Below are positions 41,681 through 52,142 of a stretch of 64,000 nt of DNA, one piece after another. Within the stretch, counting starts at the first letter, position 1. Each line of letters opens with the position of its first letter. The notes under the pieces are model-generated. The model saw only the letters and a program-made list of their open reading frames with translations. It ran no database searches and was not told the DNA's origin. The translations under genes and the position numbers were made by a program. This stretch comes from Acidovorax sp. HDW3 (GTDB lineage: Bacteria; Pseudomonadota; Gammaproteobacteria; Burkholderiales; Burkholderiaceae_C), in contig NZ_CP049885.1 of assembly GCF_011303755.1 (NCBI RefSeq), positions 1,594,001-1,658,000 of the forward strand. The letters are read 5' to 3'.

Positions 41681-42448
41681 GTGACACCTTCCCCACCCCG
41701 CCCTGCAGTGCCTTTGCACGACCTGCGCTTGAACACGGCCCACGCCCTGGTCACGCAAGGCGGGGGCGATGTGCCCGCACTCGAAGGGCTGGCGCCCACG
41801 CAGTACCTGCAGTCGCTGATCGACGGGTTGTGCGAGCTCTCACTCAAAGACCCGCTGACGGGGCTGGCCAACCGGCGCTACCTCTACGCCACGCTCGACC
41901 GCGAGATCGACCGCGTGACGCGCGCTGGCGAGTCGGCACTGCTGCTGATGCTCGACATCGACCACTTCAAACGCATCAACGACACCCACGGCCACCTGGC
42001 GGGCGACCTGGTGCTGCAGTCGGTGGCGCAAACCCTCAACGCCTGTGTGCGCCCCATGGACACCGTGGCGCGCTACGGTGGCGAAGAATTCGCCCTGGTG
42101 CTGCCCTCGTGCCAGGCGCAGTTTGGCTCCGTGATTGCCGAGCGCATACGCCGCAGCATCGAGACCACGGCGATTCGCATCTCCCCCGTCGAGCAGATTT
42201 ACATTACCGTGAGCGTGGGCGGCGCCTTTGCGCTGCAGTGGATTCGCAGCACCAAGCAACTGTGGGTCGAGCGTGCCGACCAGCAGCTCTACCAATCCAA
42301 ACAAGCCGGACGCAACCGCGTGCGCATCGAGGCCCAGCCCGACAGCACCGTCAGCGCCGAAGAAAAAAACATGCTGTTCGCCCCCATTTTTGCACCGTCC
42401 GGATGGGGCGAACTCCCCCCTCTGGACAGCCCTGGTAGCGTCAACTGA
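41681..42448 (+). CDS. Diguanylate cyclase (GGDEF)
   Basis: A protein of about 255 residues: a short N-terminus with no recognised sensor and one GGDEF domain (about 60-230). The active site is RYGGEEFALVLP, and an RxxD product-inhibition site (RPMD) lies five residues before it; LDIDHFKRINDTHGHLAGD is the nucleotide/metal region. No ATG is available after the sulP end, so GTG at 41681 is proposed (TTG 41672 or GTG 41708 are alternatives). It lies 12 bases before the ParA-like gene. Confidence 0.87.
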   Translation: MTPSPPRPAVPLHDLRLNTAHALVTQGGGDVPALEGLAPTQYLQSLIDGLCELSLKDPLTGLANRRYLYATLDREIDRVTRAGESALLLMLDIDHFKRINDTHGHLAGDLVLQSVAQTLNACVRPMDTVARYGGEEFALVLPSCQAQFGSVIAERIRRSIETTAIRISPVEQIYITVSVGGAFALQWIRSTKQLWVERADQQLYQSKQAGRNRVRIEAQPDSTVSAEEKNMLFAPIFAPSGWGELPPLDSPGSVN

Positions 42449-42459
42449 AAGCGACCGAG

Positions 42460-43293
42460 ATGAGCGACGCACCCCTGACCCCCTTCCCCCCTTCCGCGCA
42501 GGCCCCAGGCCCGCTGGGCTCGGCTGCCGGCGCCCACGTGATTGCCGTCACCAGCGGCAAGGGCGGCGTCGGCAAAACCTTTGTCTCGGCCAACCTGGCG
42601 GCGGCCTTGACGCGCCACGGCCTCAAGGTGCTGGTACTCGATGCCGACCTGGGCCTGGCCAACCTCGACGTGGTGCTCAACCTGCACCCCAAGATCACGC
42701 TGCACGACGTTTTTACAGGCCGCGCCTCGCTCGACGAGGCCGTGATCGAAGCCCCCGGCGGCTTCTCCGTGCTGCTCGCCGGCTCGGGCATGGTCGAGTA
42801 CTCGCGCCTCACGCCCGAGGTGCGCAACCAGTTCATCAACGTGCTGCAAACGCTCACGCCGCGCTTTGACGTCGTGCTGCTCGACACCGGCGCCGGCATC
42901 TCCGACGTCGTACTGTTCGCCGTCTCGCTCGCCGCCGAGGTGCTGATCGTCGCCACCCCCGAGCCCACTTCGCTGACCGACGCCTACGCCGCCATCAAAG
43001 TGCTGGCCACGCAGCAAAAGCGCCAGCACCTGCGCCTGATCGTCAACCAGGCGGCGCGCGCGGGCGATGGCCGCGCCATCACCAGCCAGCTGCAGCAGGT
43101 GCTCAATCGCTTCGTCACCACCGACTCCGGCCGCCCCGTGCGCCTGCTGCACCTGGGCGACATCCCCGCTGACAGCGCCGTGCGCGAAGCCGTCATGCGC
43201 CGCCAGCTGCTCATGCAAGGCGCGCCCGGCAGCCCCGCCGCCCTCGCCGTGGCGCAGCTAGCGAGCAAAATTCAAACCACGCTGCTGAACTAG
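42460..43293 (+). CDS. MinD/ParA-superfamily ATPase, FlhG-like
   Basis: A 277-residue deviant Walker A ATPase (VTSGKGGVGKTFVSANLA; DADLGLANLDVVLNL; LLDTGAGISDVVL). The sequence is closest in style to FlhG/FleN, which limits flagellar number. It lacks an N-terminal DQAxxLR motif and no flhF is adjacent, so an orphan ParA-like role is also possible. It is coupled to a diguanylate cyclase gene upstream and followed by a repeat-type terminator. Confidence 0.9.
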   Translation: MSDAPLTPFPPSAQAPGPLGSAAGAHVIAVTSGKGGVGKTFVSANLAAALTRHGLKVLVLDADLGLANLDVVLNLHPKITLHDVFTGRASLDEAVIEAPGGFSVLLAGSGMVEYSRLTPEVRNQFINVLQTLTPRFDVVLLDTGAGISDVVLFAVSLAAEVLIVATPEPTSLTDAYAAIKVLATQQKRQHLRLIVNQAARAGDGRAITSQLQQVLNRFVTTDSGRPVRLLHLGDIPADSAVREAVMRRQLLMQGAPGSPAALAVAQLASKIQTTLLN

Positions 43294-43315
43294 CCCCCCC
43301 AAGTGCTATTAAAAC

Positions 43316-43359
43316 AATAGCTTCTAGCGCTTACCCAATAAGCGCTAGAAGCTATTTTT
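43316..43359 (+). terminator. Repeat-type perfect hairpin terminator
   Basis: An 18-bp perfect stem (43316-43333 with 43339-43356; core TAGCGCTTA/TAAGCGCTA) around a CCCAA loop, followed by TTTTT. It is the best-preserved copy of the dispersed repeat. It lies between the convergent ParA-like and osmC genes and is well placed to terminate both. Confidence 0.88.
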
Positions 43360-43369
43360 ATGCCTGAAA

Positions 43370-43783
43370 TTAGCCCTCCAGGCGCTGCACCGTGGTGCTG
43401 ATCTCGGTCGTTACCTGCGTCATCAGCTTGTGCACCGGGCATTTTTGCGCCACCGCCTGCAGCTCAGCGAGCTGCGCGTCGGTGAGCACACCGCTGATGT
43501 GCAGCGTGGTCGCCAGGCGGTAGGTGCCGCTGCGCTCGGCGCTGGCGTCGCGCTGCACCTCGGTGCGCACGTCGTGCACCTCCATGCCTTTTTTGCGGGC
43601 GTACCACAGCACCGTCAGCGCCTTGCACGCGCCCAGGGCGGCGTCGTACAGGTCGTGCGGATTGGGGCCGGTATCGTCGCCGCCCTCGGTGGCGGTGCCG
43701 TCGATGCGCAGCGCATGGTGGCGCACCTGCAAAATCTGGGCCATGGCCGTATCGGGCACACGCTGCAAATGGATCGCGCTCAT
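43370..43783 (-). CDS. OsmC/Ohr family peroxidase-like protein
   Basis: A 137-residue OsmC-family protein. The two redox Cys residues are in LGACKALTVLWYA and AQKCPVHKLM, as in thiol peroxidases reducing organic hydroperoxides. NPHDLYDAALGACKALT resembles the YhfA/OsmC pattern. It is divergent from the FAD oxidoreductase gene. Confidence 0.9.
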   Translation of the reverse strand: MSAIHLQRVPDTAMAQILQVRHHALRIDGTATEGGDDTGPNPHDLYDAALGACKALTVLWYARKKGMEVHDVRTEVQRDASAERSGTYRLATTLHISGVLTDAQLAELQAVAQKCPVHKLMTQVTTEISTTVQRLEG

Positions 43784-43909
43784 CTGTCATCACCTCCAAA
43801 AAACCAAAGCAGCCACTGTAGCGCCCAGGACAAAAAACGCGCCCGCTTTGCCTGCCAAGCCCCTGGTGGGCGTGTAGAGTGGCCCCATGCGCTCTACGAA
43901 AGGATTGGC

Positions 43910-44977
43910 ATGTCTGACTCCGTTGTGAAGACCGTTTCTGCCCCTGCCGGCACAGCCCGCCGCTACGCCATCGTCGGCGCCGGCATGGCAGGCGTGGCCT
44001 GCGCCCGCACCCTGGTGCAGGCCGGGCACGAGGTACAAGTGTTTGAGCGCCAGGACAGCGCCGGCGGCCGCATGGGCACGCAAGAGAGCCCGTTTGGCCC
44101 CTTCGATACCGGCGCGCAGTACTTCACCGTGCGTGACGCCCGCTTTGAGCGCGCCCTTGAAACCGTTTCCGGCCTGTGCCGCCCCTGGAGCGCCAGCAGC
44201 CTGCGCGTGCTCGACGCCAACGGCCAGGTCACCGCCACCGAGGCGCGCGAAGCGCATTGGGTCGCCCAGCCCGGTATGCAGTCGCTGGTGCTCAGCTGGG
44301 CCCAGCCCCTGATCGACGCGGGCGCCCTGCACTGCCACCAGCAGGTGCAGCAGATCGAGCCCGACCGCCTGCGCCCACAAGCCTGGCAACTGCAGTGCGA
44401 AGGCCCGGACGGCAGCCGCAGCGTGCACGCCGGCTTTGACGCCGTGCTGCTGGCCCTGCCGGCGCCAGTGGCCCACGCGCTGCTGCCCGCCAGCGCCAGC
44501 GCCCTGGCCGCGCCCCTGGCGCCCATTGCACTTGCGCCCTGCTGGACGCTCATGCTCGCCTTCCCCCAGGCCGCGCAGCCGGGCCTGACCACGCTGGGGC
44601 CGCAGTGGAACGCCGCGCGCAGCACGCACCACCGCATCAGCTGGCTGGCACGCGAATCGTCCAAACCCGGGCGCAGCCAGGTCGAGCGCTGGACGGTGCA
44701 GGCCAGCCCCGCCTGGTCCGAGGAACACTTTGGCGACAGCCCGCAGCGCGTGCAAGCCAAGCTGCTGCGCGCCTTTGCCGAAGTCACCGGCATCCACGCC
44801 GAGCCCGCCTGGAGCGACCTGCGCCGCTGGCGCCATGCGCAAACGCGCACCCCCCTGGGCCGCAGCCACCTCTGGGACGCCCAGGCCGGCCTGGGCGCCT
44901 GTGGCGACTGGTGCCTGGGCCAGCGCGTGGAAGACGCCTTCGTCAGCGGGCTGGAGCTGGCACTGGCTGCGCGCTAA
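43910..44977 (+). CDS. NAD(P)/FAD-dependent oxidoreductase, renalase-like
   Basis: A 355-residue flavoprotein. The dinucleotide fold is [18 protein letters not shown] with [12 protein letters not shown] (the GR motif) after it, [12 protein letters not shown] follows, and a C-terminal FAD contact is [20 protein letters not shown]. The layout matches the renalase-like amine oxidase family of proteobacteria, whose substrate is not settled. AAAGGA precedes the ATG. It lies 11 bases before gluQ. Confidence 0.9.
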   Translation: MSDSVVKTVSAPAGTARRYAIVGAGMAGVACARTLVQAGHEVQVFERQDSAGGRMGTQESPFGPFDTGAQYFTVRDARFERALETVSGLCRPWSASSLRVLDANGQVTATEAREAHWVAQPGMQSLVLSWAQPLIDAGALHCHQQVQQIEPDRLRPQAWQLQCEGPDGSRSVHAGFDAVLLALPAPVAHALLPASASALAAPLAPIALAPCWTLMLAFPQAAQPGLTTLGPQWNAARSTHHRISWLARESSKPGRSQVERWTVQASPAWSEEHFGDSPQRVQAKLLRAFAEVTGIHAEPAWSDLRRWRHAQTRTPLGRSHLWDAQAGLGACGDWCLGQRVEDAFVSGLELALAAR

Positions 44978-44988
44978 CCGCCTGCGGC

Positions 44989-45939
44989 ATGGGCTACATC
45001 GGCCGCTTCGCCCCCTCGCCCACCGGCGCGCTGCACGCGGGCTCGCTGGTCGCCGCACTGGCGAGCTGGCTGGACGCGCGCGCGCACGGCGGGCGCTGGC
45101 TGGTGCGCATCGAAGACATCGACCCGCCGCGCTGCACCCCCGGCGCGGGCGACTTCATCCTCACCCAGCTCGCCGCCTGCGCCCTGCAGCCCGATGCCCC
45201 GCCACTGTGGCAATCGCAGCGCGGCGCCCTCTACAGCCAGGCCCTGGCGCAGCTGCAAGCCGCCAGCTGGGCCTACCCCTGCGCCTGCACGCGCAAAGAC
45301 ATCGAGGCCGCCTGGGCCGCGCAGGGCCTGGCCCACCAGCGCCACATCGAACGCCCCTACCCCGGCACCTGCCGCCAGGGCCTGCACGGGCGCAGCGCCC
45401 GCGCGTGGCGCTTTCGCACCGTCGAATATGAACAAAAAGTGGCTCCAGCGCTTACCAGGCAAGCGCAAGCAGCTCCTTTTTTTATAGCAGAAAAAACCCT
45501 GCACTGGCACGACCGGCGCCTGGGTGCGCAGCAGCAGTGCCTGGCGCAGAGCGTGGGCGACTTCGTGCTGCAACGCGCCGATGGCCTGTGGGCCTACCAG
45601 CTCGCCGTGGTCGTCGATGACGCCGCCCAGGGCGTGACGCACATCGTGCGCGGCGCCGATCTGGCCGACAACACCCCGCGCCAACTGCTGCTGCAGCACG
45701 CCCTGGGCGCGCCCCACCCCCAGTACCTGCACAGCCCGCTGGTGCTCACTGCCGACGGCGAGAAACTCTCCAAACAACACGGCGCGCCCGCACTCGACCT
45801 GTCCGATCCGCTGGCTGCGCTGCAGCAGGCGGCGCAGGCGCTGGGCCTGCCCGCCGCCGCCGCCGCTGGCATGAAACTGACAGACGCACTCGCGTACTGG
45901 GTGGCCGCCTGGGGAAATTACTTACAATCTGCCGCGTGA
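44989..45939 (+). CDS. gluQ: Glutamyl-Q tRNA(Asp) synthetase
   Basis: A 316-residue paralogue of glutamyl-tRNA synthetase lacking the anticodon domain. It glutamylates queuosine in tRNA-Asp. The HIGH-type motif is [14 protein letters not shown], a zinc site is in [10 protein letters not shown], and [11 protein letters not shown] is the KMSKS-like motif. A dispersed-repeat copy inserts [15 protein letters not shown] between RTVEYEQK and the next domain segment. The stop overlaps the trmB start (TGATG). Confidence 0.94.
   Translation: MGYIGRFAPSPTGALHAGSLVAALASWLDARAHGGRWLVRIEDIDPPRCTPGAGDFILTQLAACALQPDAPPLWQSQRGALYSQALAQLQAASWAYPCACTRKDIEAAWAAQGLAHQRHIERPYPGTCRQGLHGRSARAWRFRTVEYEQKVAPALTRQAQAAPFFIAEKTLHWHDRRLGAQQQCLAQSVGDFVLQRADGLWAYQLAVVVDDAAQGVTHIVRGADLADNTPRQLLLQHALGAPHPQYLHSPLVLTADGEKLSKQHGAPALDLSDPLAALQQAAQALGLPAAAAAGMKLTDALAYWVAAWGNYLQSAA
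45430..45490. repeat. Dispersed palindromic repeat, copy inside gluQ
   Basis: A copy with arms GGCTCCAGCGCTTACCAGG and CAAGCGCAAGCAGCTCC plus a T-run, read in sense and in frame by gluQ, giving [15 protein letters not shown]. Confidence 0.8.
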
Positions 45940-46667
45940 TGGATACCGATACAACAACTCTCCCGGCCCCCAGCGGCCTGCCCCCCAGCGATGTGGCCCA
46001 CCCCAAGGCCATCAAAAGCTACGTACTGCGCGCCGGCCGCACCACCAGCGGCCAAAGCAAAGCCTTTGCCGAACTCGGCCCGCGCTTTTTGCTGCCCTAC
46101 CAAAACACCCTGCTCGACGCCCCGGCCGCCTTTGGCCGCAGCGCACCGCTGATCCTGGAAATTGGCTTTGGCATGGGCGACGCCACGGCGCACATCGCCG
46201 GTGTACGCCCGAACGACAACTTCCTGTGCTGCGAGGTGCACGAGCCCGGCGTGGGCGCGCTGCTCAAGCGCATTGGCGAGCAAAACCTGCACAACATCCG
46301 CATCGTGCAGCACGACGCGGTCGAGGTGCTCGAACACATGCTCGCGCCGGCCAGCCTGGACGGCGTGCACATCTTCTTTCCCGACCCCTGGCACAAAAAG
46401 CGCCACCACAAGCGCCGCCTGATCCAGCCGCCACTGGTGGCCAAGCTCGCGGCCCGCCTCAAACCCGGCGGCTACCTGCACTGCGCCACCGACTGGCAGC
46501 CCTACGCCGAGCAAATGCTCGAAGTCCTCAGCGCCGAACCACTGCTGCACAACAGCGCCGCCGACTACGCCCCCCAGCCCGCCTACCGCCCCCTGACCAA
46601 GTTCGAGAATCGGGGCCTGCGCCTGGGCCACGGCGTTTGGGATCTGGTGTTTGTGCGCCGCCCATAA
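45939..46667 (+). CDS. trmB: tRNA (guanine-N7)-methyltransferase TrmB
   Basis: A 242-residue SAM-dependent enzyme that makes m7G46 in tRNA. The SAM-binding motif is [17 protein letters not shown], and the catalytic/tRNA region is [20 protein letters not shown], with [17 protein letters not shown] at the C-terminus. The ATG at 45939 shares its A with the gluQ stop; a GTG one codon earlier is unlikely. Confidence 0.96.
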   Translation: MDTDTTTLPAPSGLPPSDVAHPKAIKSYVLRAGRTTSGQSKAFAELGPRFLLPYQNTLLDAPAAFGRSAPLILEIGFGMGDATAHIAGVRPNDNFLCCEVHEPGVGALLKRIGEQNLHNIRIVQHDAVEVLEHMLAPASLDGVHIFFPDPWHKKRHHKRRLIQPPLVAKLAARLKPGGYLHCATDWQPYAEQMLEVLSAEPLLHNSAADYAPQPAYRPLTKFENRGLRLGHGVWDLVFVRRP

Positions 46668-46686
46668 AACAACAAAGACACCGACG

Positions 46687-47721
46687 ATGAAAAAACCCAT
46701 TCTTCAGAACCTGGTCGAAATGACCGGCCTGCGCGACCATTTGCGGCTTGAGTTGTCGGTGCTCTCCACCTTGTTGGCACTGCCGGGGGTGATCGACATC
46801 CGTGCGCTGGAGCTCTACAGCCGCGACGACCAGACCTGGGTGCGCCCGCGCACCTGGCGCGATGCCGATGGGCAGCTGCAATCGACCGACACCGAGGCCG
46901 CCCTGGACGCCTGCAGTCAACCCCTGAGCGCCCACCCCGACCTGCAGCAATGCATCAACAACCGCAGCGCCAGCGCCCAGCACGCCCCGCGCCGGGGACG
47001 CTACATGCTATGGCTGCCCGTGTGGGTGGGCGAGAAGGTGCACACCTGCCTGGAGATCACACAGTCGCGCGCGATTTCACCGCGCCGGCTCGACGTCATC
47101 CTGGGGGTTTTTCAGGTTTATAAAAACTACCAAAGCCTGCTCGACTACAGCGAGCGCGACGCCCTCACCGGGCTGCTCAACCGCAAGACCTTCGACGAGC
47201 AATTCGCCCGCCAGGCCGCCGCCGCTGCCATAGCCGAAGCAGCCGACGCCATGGACACCGACAGCGACGGCCCGCTGCTGCAGTGGCTGGCGGTGATCGA
47301 CATCGACCATTTCAAGCAAGTCAACGACCGCTTTGGCCACCTCTACGGCGACGAGGTGCTAATCCTCATGGCCAACCTGCTGCGCAGCTCCTTTCGCAGC
47401 CGCGACCGGGTGTTTCGCTTTGGCGGCGAGGAATTCGTCGTCCTGCTGCGCAACGCCACCTTGGCCACGGCGCGCAGCGCCTTCGAGCGCTTTCGCACCC
47501 TGGTGCAGGCGCACAGCTTTCCGCAGGTGGGGCACGTCACGGTCAGCATAGGCTTCGTCGGCACACACAGCGGCTCACCGGTTGAAATCCTCGGCCAAGC
47601 CGACCAGGCGCTGTACTTTGCCAAGGAAAACGGCCGCAACCAGGTGCGCTACTACAACGACCTGATCGCCAGCGGCCACCTGCGCCAGCAAGTGGCGCAC
47701 GACGACGTCGAGCTGTTTTAA
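46687..47721 (+). CDS. Diguanylate cyclase with unknown N-terminal sensor
   Basis: A 344-residue protein. The first 145 residues look like a GAF-type sensor (no assigned ligand), followed by a GGDEF domain with the active site RFGGEEFVVLL. An RxxD inhibitory site (RSRD) lies five residues before. The start MKKPILQNLVEM gives 19 bases from trmB. It ends with a strong bidirectional terminator. Confidence 0.92.
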   Translation: MKKPILQNLVEMTGLRDHLRLELSVLSTLLALPGVIDIRALELYSRDDQTWVRPRTWRDADGQLQSTDTEAALDACSQPLSAHPDLQQCINNRSASAQHAPRRGRYMLWLPVWVGEKVHTCLEITQSRAISPRRLDVILGVFQVYKNYQSLLDYSERDALTGLLNRKTFDEQFARQAAAAAIAEAADAMDTDSDGPLLQWLAVIDIDHFKQVNDRFGHLYGDEVLILMANLLRSSFRSRDRVFRFGGEEFVVLLRNATLATARSAFERFRTLVQAHSFPQVGHVTVSIGFVGTHSGSPVEILGQADQALYFAKENGRNQVRYYNDLIASGHLRQQVAHDDVELF

Positions 47722-47735
47722 CCCCGCTGACATAC

Positions 47736-47771
47736 AAAAAGCCCCCCGGCATCGCCACCGGGGGGCTTTTT
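47736..47771. terminator. Bidirectional rho-independent terminator
   Basis: AAAAAGCCCCCCGG (47736-47749) pairs perfectly with CCGGGGGGCTTTTT (47758-47771) around an 8-base loop. The A-run and T-run make it functional in both directions, ending the cyclase gene and the convergent alaS. Confidence 0.95.
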
Positions 47772-47794
47772 GCTCTGCAGCAACCTGAGCGCGC

Positions 47795-50428
47795 TTACAC
47801 GCGTTCGCTCACCCAGCCCTGCACAGTGGCCAGCGCCTGCGCCAGCGCGGCGGGGTTGGTGCCGCCGGCCATGGCCATGTCGGGCTTGCCGCCGCCCTTG
47901 CCGCCCACCTGCTGGGCGACGAAGTTGACCAGCTCACCAGCCTTGAGCTTGCCCACGGCGTCGGGCGTGACGCCGGCGGCCAGCTGCACCTTGTCGCCAT
48001 CGACGGCGGCGAGCACGATGGCGGCGCTCTTGAGCTTGTCCTTGAGCTTGTCCATGGTGTCGCGCAGGGTCTTGGCATCGGCGCCGTCGAGCTTGGCGGC
48101 CAACACCTTGAGGCCCTTCACGTCCACCGCCTGGGTGGCGAGTTCGTCGCCCTGGCTGGATGCGAGCTTGCCCTTGAGCTGGGCGAGTTCTTTTTCCAGC
48201 GCCTTGATGTGTTCGAGCGTGCCGGTGATGCGCGCCGACAGCTCGGCCACAGGTGCCTTGAGCGTGCCAGCGGCCTGGGCCACGGTGGCTTCCAGCCCTT
48301 GCAGGCAGGCCAGTGCGTTCATGCCGGTCACGCCCTCCACGCGGCGGATGCCAGCGGCCACGCCGCTTTCGGCCACGATTTTGAACAGGCCGATGTCGCC
48401 CGTGCGCGCCACGTGCGTGCCGCCGCACAGTTCGCGGCTGCTGCCGATGTCGAGCACGCGCACGGTCTCGCCGTACTTCTCGCCAAACAGCATCATGGCG
48501 CCGGTTTGCTGCGCGCTTTCGATGTCCATCACCCGCGCCTGGGTGGCGGCGTTGGCCAGGATTTCCTCGTTCACCCGGCGCTCGATCTCGCGGATTTGCG
48601 TGTCGCTCACCGGCGCGTTGTGCGTGAAGTCAAAGCGCGTGCGCTCGGCGTTGACCAGGCTGCCCTTTTGTTGCACATGGCTGCCCAGCACCTCGCGCAG
48701 CGCCTTGTGCATGAGGTGGGTGACGGAGTGGTTGCGCACGGTGGCGGCGCGCAGCGCGGTGTCCACCTCGGCCTGCACGGCATCGCCCACGTTCAGGCTG
48801 CCGGACTCCAGCACGCCGTGGTGGCCATAGACGTCGGCCTTGATTTTTTGCGTGTCCTGCACGGCAAAGCGGGCGTTGGTGGCGTTTGTGGCGCTGATGA
48901 CGCCCTGGTCGCCCACCTGGCCGCCGCTTTCGGCGTAGAACGGCGTGCGGTCGAGCACGACAACGCCGTTTTGACCGGCTTTAAGGCTGGTAACGCTTGT
49001 CCCGTCTGCGTAAAGCGCTACGATTTTTGCAGCATCGGCCAGCTGCTCGTAGCCGGTGAATGCGTTGCCTGCGCCCTGGTAGTCCAGCGCCTTGTCCATC
49101 TTGAACTTGCCTGCTGCGCGGGCAGTGTCTTTTTGGTGCTGCATGGCGGCGGTAAAGCCCGCCTCATCCACGGTCACGCCGCGCTCGCGGCACACGTCGT
49201 TGCTCAGGTCCAGCGGAAAGCCGTAGGTGTCGTGCAGCTTGAAGGCGACGTCGCCGGGCAGCACCTTGGCATCGCCAGAGAGGGTGTTGTCCAGAATCTC
49301 CATGCCATGCGCCAGGGTCTCGAAGAAGCGTTCTTCTTCCACGCGCAGCACCTCGGTGATGCGCTGTTGCTGCTCGGCCAGGCGCGGGTAGGCTGCGCCC
49401 ATTTGCGCCACCAGCGGCGCGACGAGCTTGTGGAAGAACGGCGTCTTCTGGCCCAGCTTGTAGCCGTGGCGGATGGCGCGGCGGATGATGCGCCGCTGCA
49501 CGTAGCCCCGGCCCTCGTTGCTGGGGATGACGCCATCGCTGACCAAAAACGCCGTGGCGCGGATGTGGTCGGCAATCACCTTGAGCGAGGGGTTGGCCAC
49601 ATCCTGGCAGCCGGTGGCCTGCGCAGCGGCTTGGATGAGCGCGGCGAACAGGTCGATCTCGTAGTTGCTGTGCACGTGCTGCAAGATGGCGGCCAGGCGC
49701 TCCAGGCCCATGCCGGTGTCCACGCAGGGGGCGGGCAGCTTGGTGAGGCTGCCGTCCTCGTGCATCTCGAACTGCATGAACACGTGGTTCCAGATTTCGA
49801 TGAAGCGGTCGCCGTCTTCATCGGGGCTGCCCGGGGGGCCGCCGGGGATGTGCGCGCCGTGGTCGTAGAAAATTTCCGAGCAGGGGCCGCAGGGGCCGGT
49901 GTCGGCCATCATCCAGAAGTTGTCGCTCTTGTACTTGCCGCCCTTGTTGTCGCCAATGCGGATGATGCGCTCGGGCGGCAGGCCGATGACCTTGTGCCAG
50001 ATGTCGTAGGCTTCGTCGTCCTCGTGGTACACGGTGGCCAGCAGGCGCTCAGCGGGCAGGCCGTACACCTTGGTCAGCAGCTCCCAGCCCCACTCGATGC
50101 TCTCGCGCTTGAAGTAGTCGCCAAAGCTCCAGTTGCCCAGCATTTCAAAAAACGTGTGGTGGCGTGCGGTGTAGCCCACGTTTTCCAGGTCGTTGTGCTT
50201 GCCGCCGGCGCGCAGGCACGCTTGCACGCTGGCTGCGCGCACGTAGCTGCGCTTGTCCGTGCCCAGGAACACGTCCTTGAACTGCACCATGCCGCTGTTG
50301 GTGAACATCAGCGTCGGGTCGTTGCCCGGCACCAAGGGGCTCGAAGCCACCACGGTGTGGCCCTTGGAGGCAAAAAAGTCCAGGAAAGACTTGCGAATGT
50401 CGGCAACGGAGAAAGGGGTTGTGCTCAT
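47795..50428 (-). CDS. alaS: Alanine-tRNA ligase
   Basis: An 877-residue AlaRS. The class II catalytic core is at the N-terminus ([36 protein letters not shown]). The editing domain has the zinc-site His pair in [15 protein letters not shown] and [12 protein letters not shown], and the C-Ala domain ends in QGWVSERV-type sequence. The start MSTTPFSV was chosen; the longer upstream frame crosses the promoter region and the divergent aldehyde dehydrogenase gene. Confidence 0.97.
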   Translation of the reverse strand: MSTTPFSVADIRKSFLDFFASKGHTVVASSPLVPGNDPTLMFTNSGMVQFKDVFLGTDKRSYVRAASVQACLRAGGKHNDLENVGYTARHHTFFEMLGNWSFGDYFKRESIEWGWELLTKVYGLPAERLLATVYHEDDEAYDIWHKVIGLPPERIIRIGDNKGGKYKSDNFWMMADTGPCGPCSEIFYDHGAHIPGGPPGSPDEDGDRFIEIWNHVFMQFEMHEDGSLTKLPAPCVDTGMGLERLAAILQHVHSNYEIDLFAALIQAAAQATGCQDVANPSLKVIADHIRATAFLVSDGVIPSNEGRGYVQRRIIRRAIRHGYKLGQKTPFFHKLVAPLVAQMGAAYPRLAEQQQRITEVLRVEEERFFETLAHGMEILDNTLSGDAKVLPGDVAFKLHDTYGFPLDLSNDVCRERGVTVDEAGFTAAMQHQKDTARAAGKFKMDKALDYQGAGNAFTGYEQLADAAKIVALYADGTSVTSLKAGQNGVVVLDRTPFYAESGGQVGDQGVISATNATNARFAVQDTQKIKADVYGHHGVLESGSLNVGDAVQAEVDTALRAATVRNHSVTHLMHKALREVLGSHVQQKGSLVNAERTRFDFTHNAPVSDTQIREIERRVNEEILANAATQARVMDIESAQQTGAMMLFGEKYGETVRVLDIGSSRELCGGTHVARTGDIGLFKIVAESGVAAGIRRVEGVTGMNALACLQGLEATVAQAAGTLKAPVAELSARITGTLEHIKALEKELAQLKGKLASSQGDELATQAVDVKGLKVLAAKLDGADAKTLRDTMDKLKDKLKSAAIVLAAVDGDKVQLAAGVTPDAVGKLKAGELVNFVAQQVGGKGGGKPDMAMAGGTNPAALAQALATVQGWVSERV

Positions 50429-50561
50429 GGTCAGAGTGTGTGTGCGGGGCGCGCCCAGGCGGCGCCAGTCCGTGGGGACGAACCTGCGATTATAGATTTC
50501 GCCCCTCACCAGCGCTGCCTGCAGCAGTATGCTGGCGCCTTTGCCGTTCTGGAGCCCCGCC

Positions 50562-52064
50562 ATGCCCACACCTGCCTCGCCCCTGTCCCTGCTGCAAGAC
50601 CCGGGCCTGCTGCGCACCGAGGCACTCATTGGCGGCCAATGGCAGGCTGGCAGCACCCGCTTTGCCGTGCACGACCCGGCCACCGGCGAGCTGCTGGCGC
50701 AGGTGGCCAACCTGGGCGCATCCCAGGCGCAAGATGCCATTGCCGCCGCCGAAGCCGCCGGCCCCGCCTGGCGCACCCTGGGCGCCAAGGGGCGCAGCCA
50801 GCTGCTGCGGCGCTGGTTCGATCTGCTGCTGGCGCACCAGGACGATCTGGCGCTGCTGATGACGGCCGAGCAAGGCAAACCCCTGGCCGAAGCACGCGGC
50901 GAAGTGGCCTACGGCGCCAGCTTTGTCGAGTGGTATGCCGAGGAGGCCAAGCGCGCCAACGGCCAGAGCCTGCCGGCCTGGGATGCCAACAAGCGCATCT
51001 TCGTGCTGCGCCAGCCCATCGGCGTATGCGCGGCCATCACGCCCTGGAACTTTCCGCTGGCCATGATCACGCGCAAGGTGGCGCCTGCGCTGGCAGCGGG
51101 CTGCACCGTGGTCATCAAACCTGCCGAGCAAACCCCGCTCACCGCCCTCGCCGCCGCCGAACTGGCGCAGCGCGCCGGCCTGCCAGCGGGCGTGCTCAAC
51201 GTCCTCAGCGCCGACGGCGCGCAATCGGTCGCCATCGGCCAGGTGCTGTGCGCCAGCCCGGTGGTGCGCCACCTCTCGTTCACCGGCTCGACCGAGGTCG
51301 GGTGCATCTTGATGGCGCAATGCGCGCCCACGGTCAAAAAACTCGCACTCGAACTCGGGGGCAACGCACCCTTCATCGTCTTTGACGACGCCGACCTCGA
51401 CAGCGCCGTCGAAGGCGCTTTTGCCAGCAAATACCGCAACGCCGGCCAGACCTGCGTCTGCAGCAACCGCTTTTACGTGCAAAGCGGCATTTACGAAGAT
51501 TTCGTCGCCCGCCTGGCCGCCCGGGTGCAGGCGGCCCAGGTTGGCAACGGCCTGACGCCGGGGGTGCAGATCGGGCCGCTGATCGACGAAGCGGCGCTGG
51601 CCAAGGTGCAGGCGCATATCGACGACGCCCTGGCCCTGGGTGCACGCCTGGTCACGGGTGGCCAGCGCCTGCAGCTGCCCGGCGGCGGCGCCTTCTACGC
51701 CCCCACGGTGCTGGCCGACGCCCACGCCGCCATGCGCTGCGCAAGCGAGGAAACTTTCGGCCCGCTGGCACCCATTTTTCGCTTTGACACCGAGGCCGAG
51801 GCCGTGGCTGCCGCCAACGCCACCGAATTCGGCCTGGCGAGCTACTTCTACAGCCGCGACATGGGCCGCATACTGCGCGTGGGCGAAGCGCTGGAGTACG
51901 GCATGGTGGGCGTCAACACCGGGCTGATCTCATCGGAGCAGGTGCCGTTTGGCGGCGTCAAACAGTCGGGCCTGGGGCGCGAGGGCGGGCAAGCTGGGCT
52001 GGACGAATACCTGGAGAGCAAATACCTCTGCTTGGGCAACGTGCTCGGTGACGTACCGCAATAA
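50562..52064 (+). CDS. gabD: NAD(P)-dependent succinate-semialdehyde dehydrogenase-type enzyme
   Basis: A 500-residue aldehyde dehydrogenase. The general base Glu is in [15 protein letters not shown] and the catalytic Cys in [14 protein letters not shown], with the double Cys (CVC) typical of succinate-semialdehyde dehydrogenase; [19 protein letters not shown] is the family signature. It would oxidise succinate semialdehyde in GABA breakdown. The start MPTPASP is preferred over a Met 11 codons upstream. It is divergent from alaS. Confidence 0.88.
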   Translation: MPTPASPLSLLQDPGLLRTEALIGGQWQAGSTRFAVHDPATGELLAQVANLGASQAQDAIAAAEAAGPAWRTLGAKGRSQLLRRWFDLLLAHQDDLALLMTAEQGKPLAEARGEVAYGASFVEWYAEEAKRANGQSLPAWDANKRIFVLRQPIGVCAAITPWNFPLAMITRKVAPALAAGCTVVIKPAEQTPLTALAAAELAQRAGLPAGVLNVLSADGAQSVAIGQVLCASPVVRHLSFTGSTEVGCILMAQCAPTVKKLALELGGNAPFIVFDDADLDSAVEGAFASKYRNAGQTCVCSNRFYVQSGIYEDFVARLAARVQAAQVGNGLTPGVQIGPLIDEAALAKVQAHIDDALALGARLVTGGQRLQLPGGGAFYAPTVLADAHAAMRCASEETFGPLAPIFRFDTEAEAVAAANATEFGLASYFYSRDMGRILRVGEALEYGMVGVNTGLISSEQVPFGGVKQSGLGREGGQAGLDEYLESKYLCLGNVLGDVPQ

Positions 52065-52142
52065 ATGCCTGCACAGAGCCTGCCTATGCGGCTGAATTTT
52101 TCGATAGCATCGAGCATTCTTCCAGCCTGACGAGCCCCCCTC

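Noticed and set aside
48977-49035. A possible repeat copy inside alaS with arms resembling TAGCGCTT and AAGCGTTACC
   Set aside because: The encoded residues align without a gap to E. coli AlaS as I recall it, so it is not a clear insertion; kept out of the repeat list.
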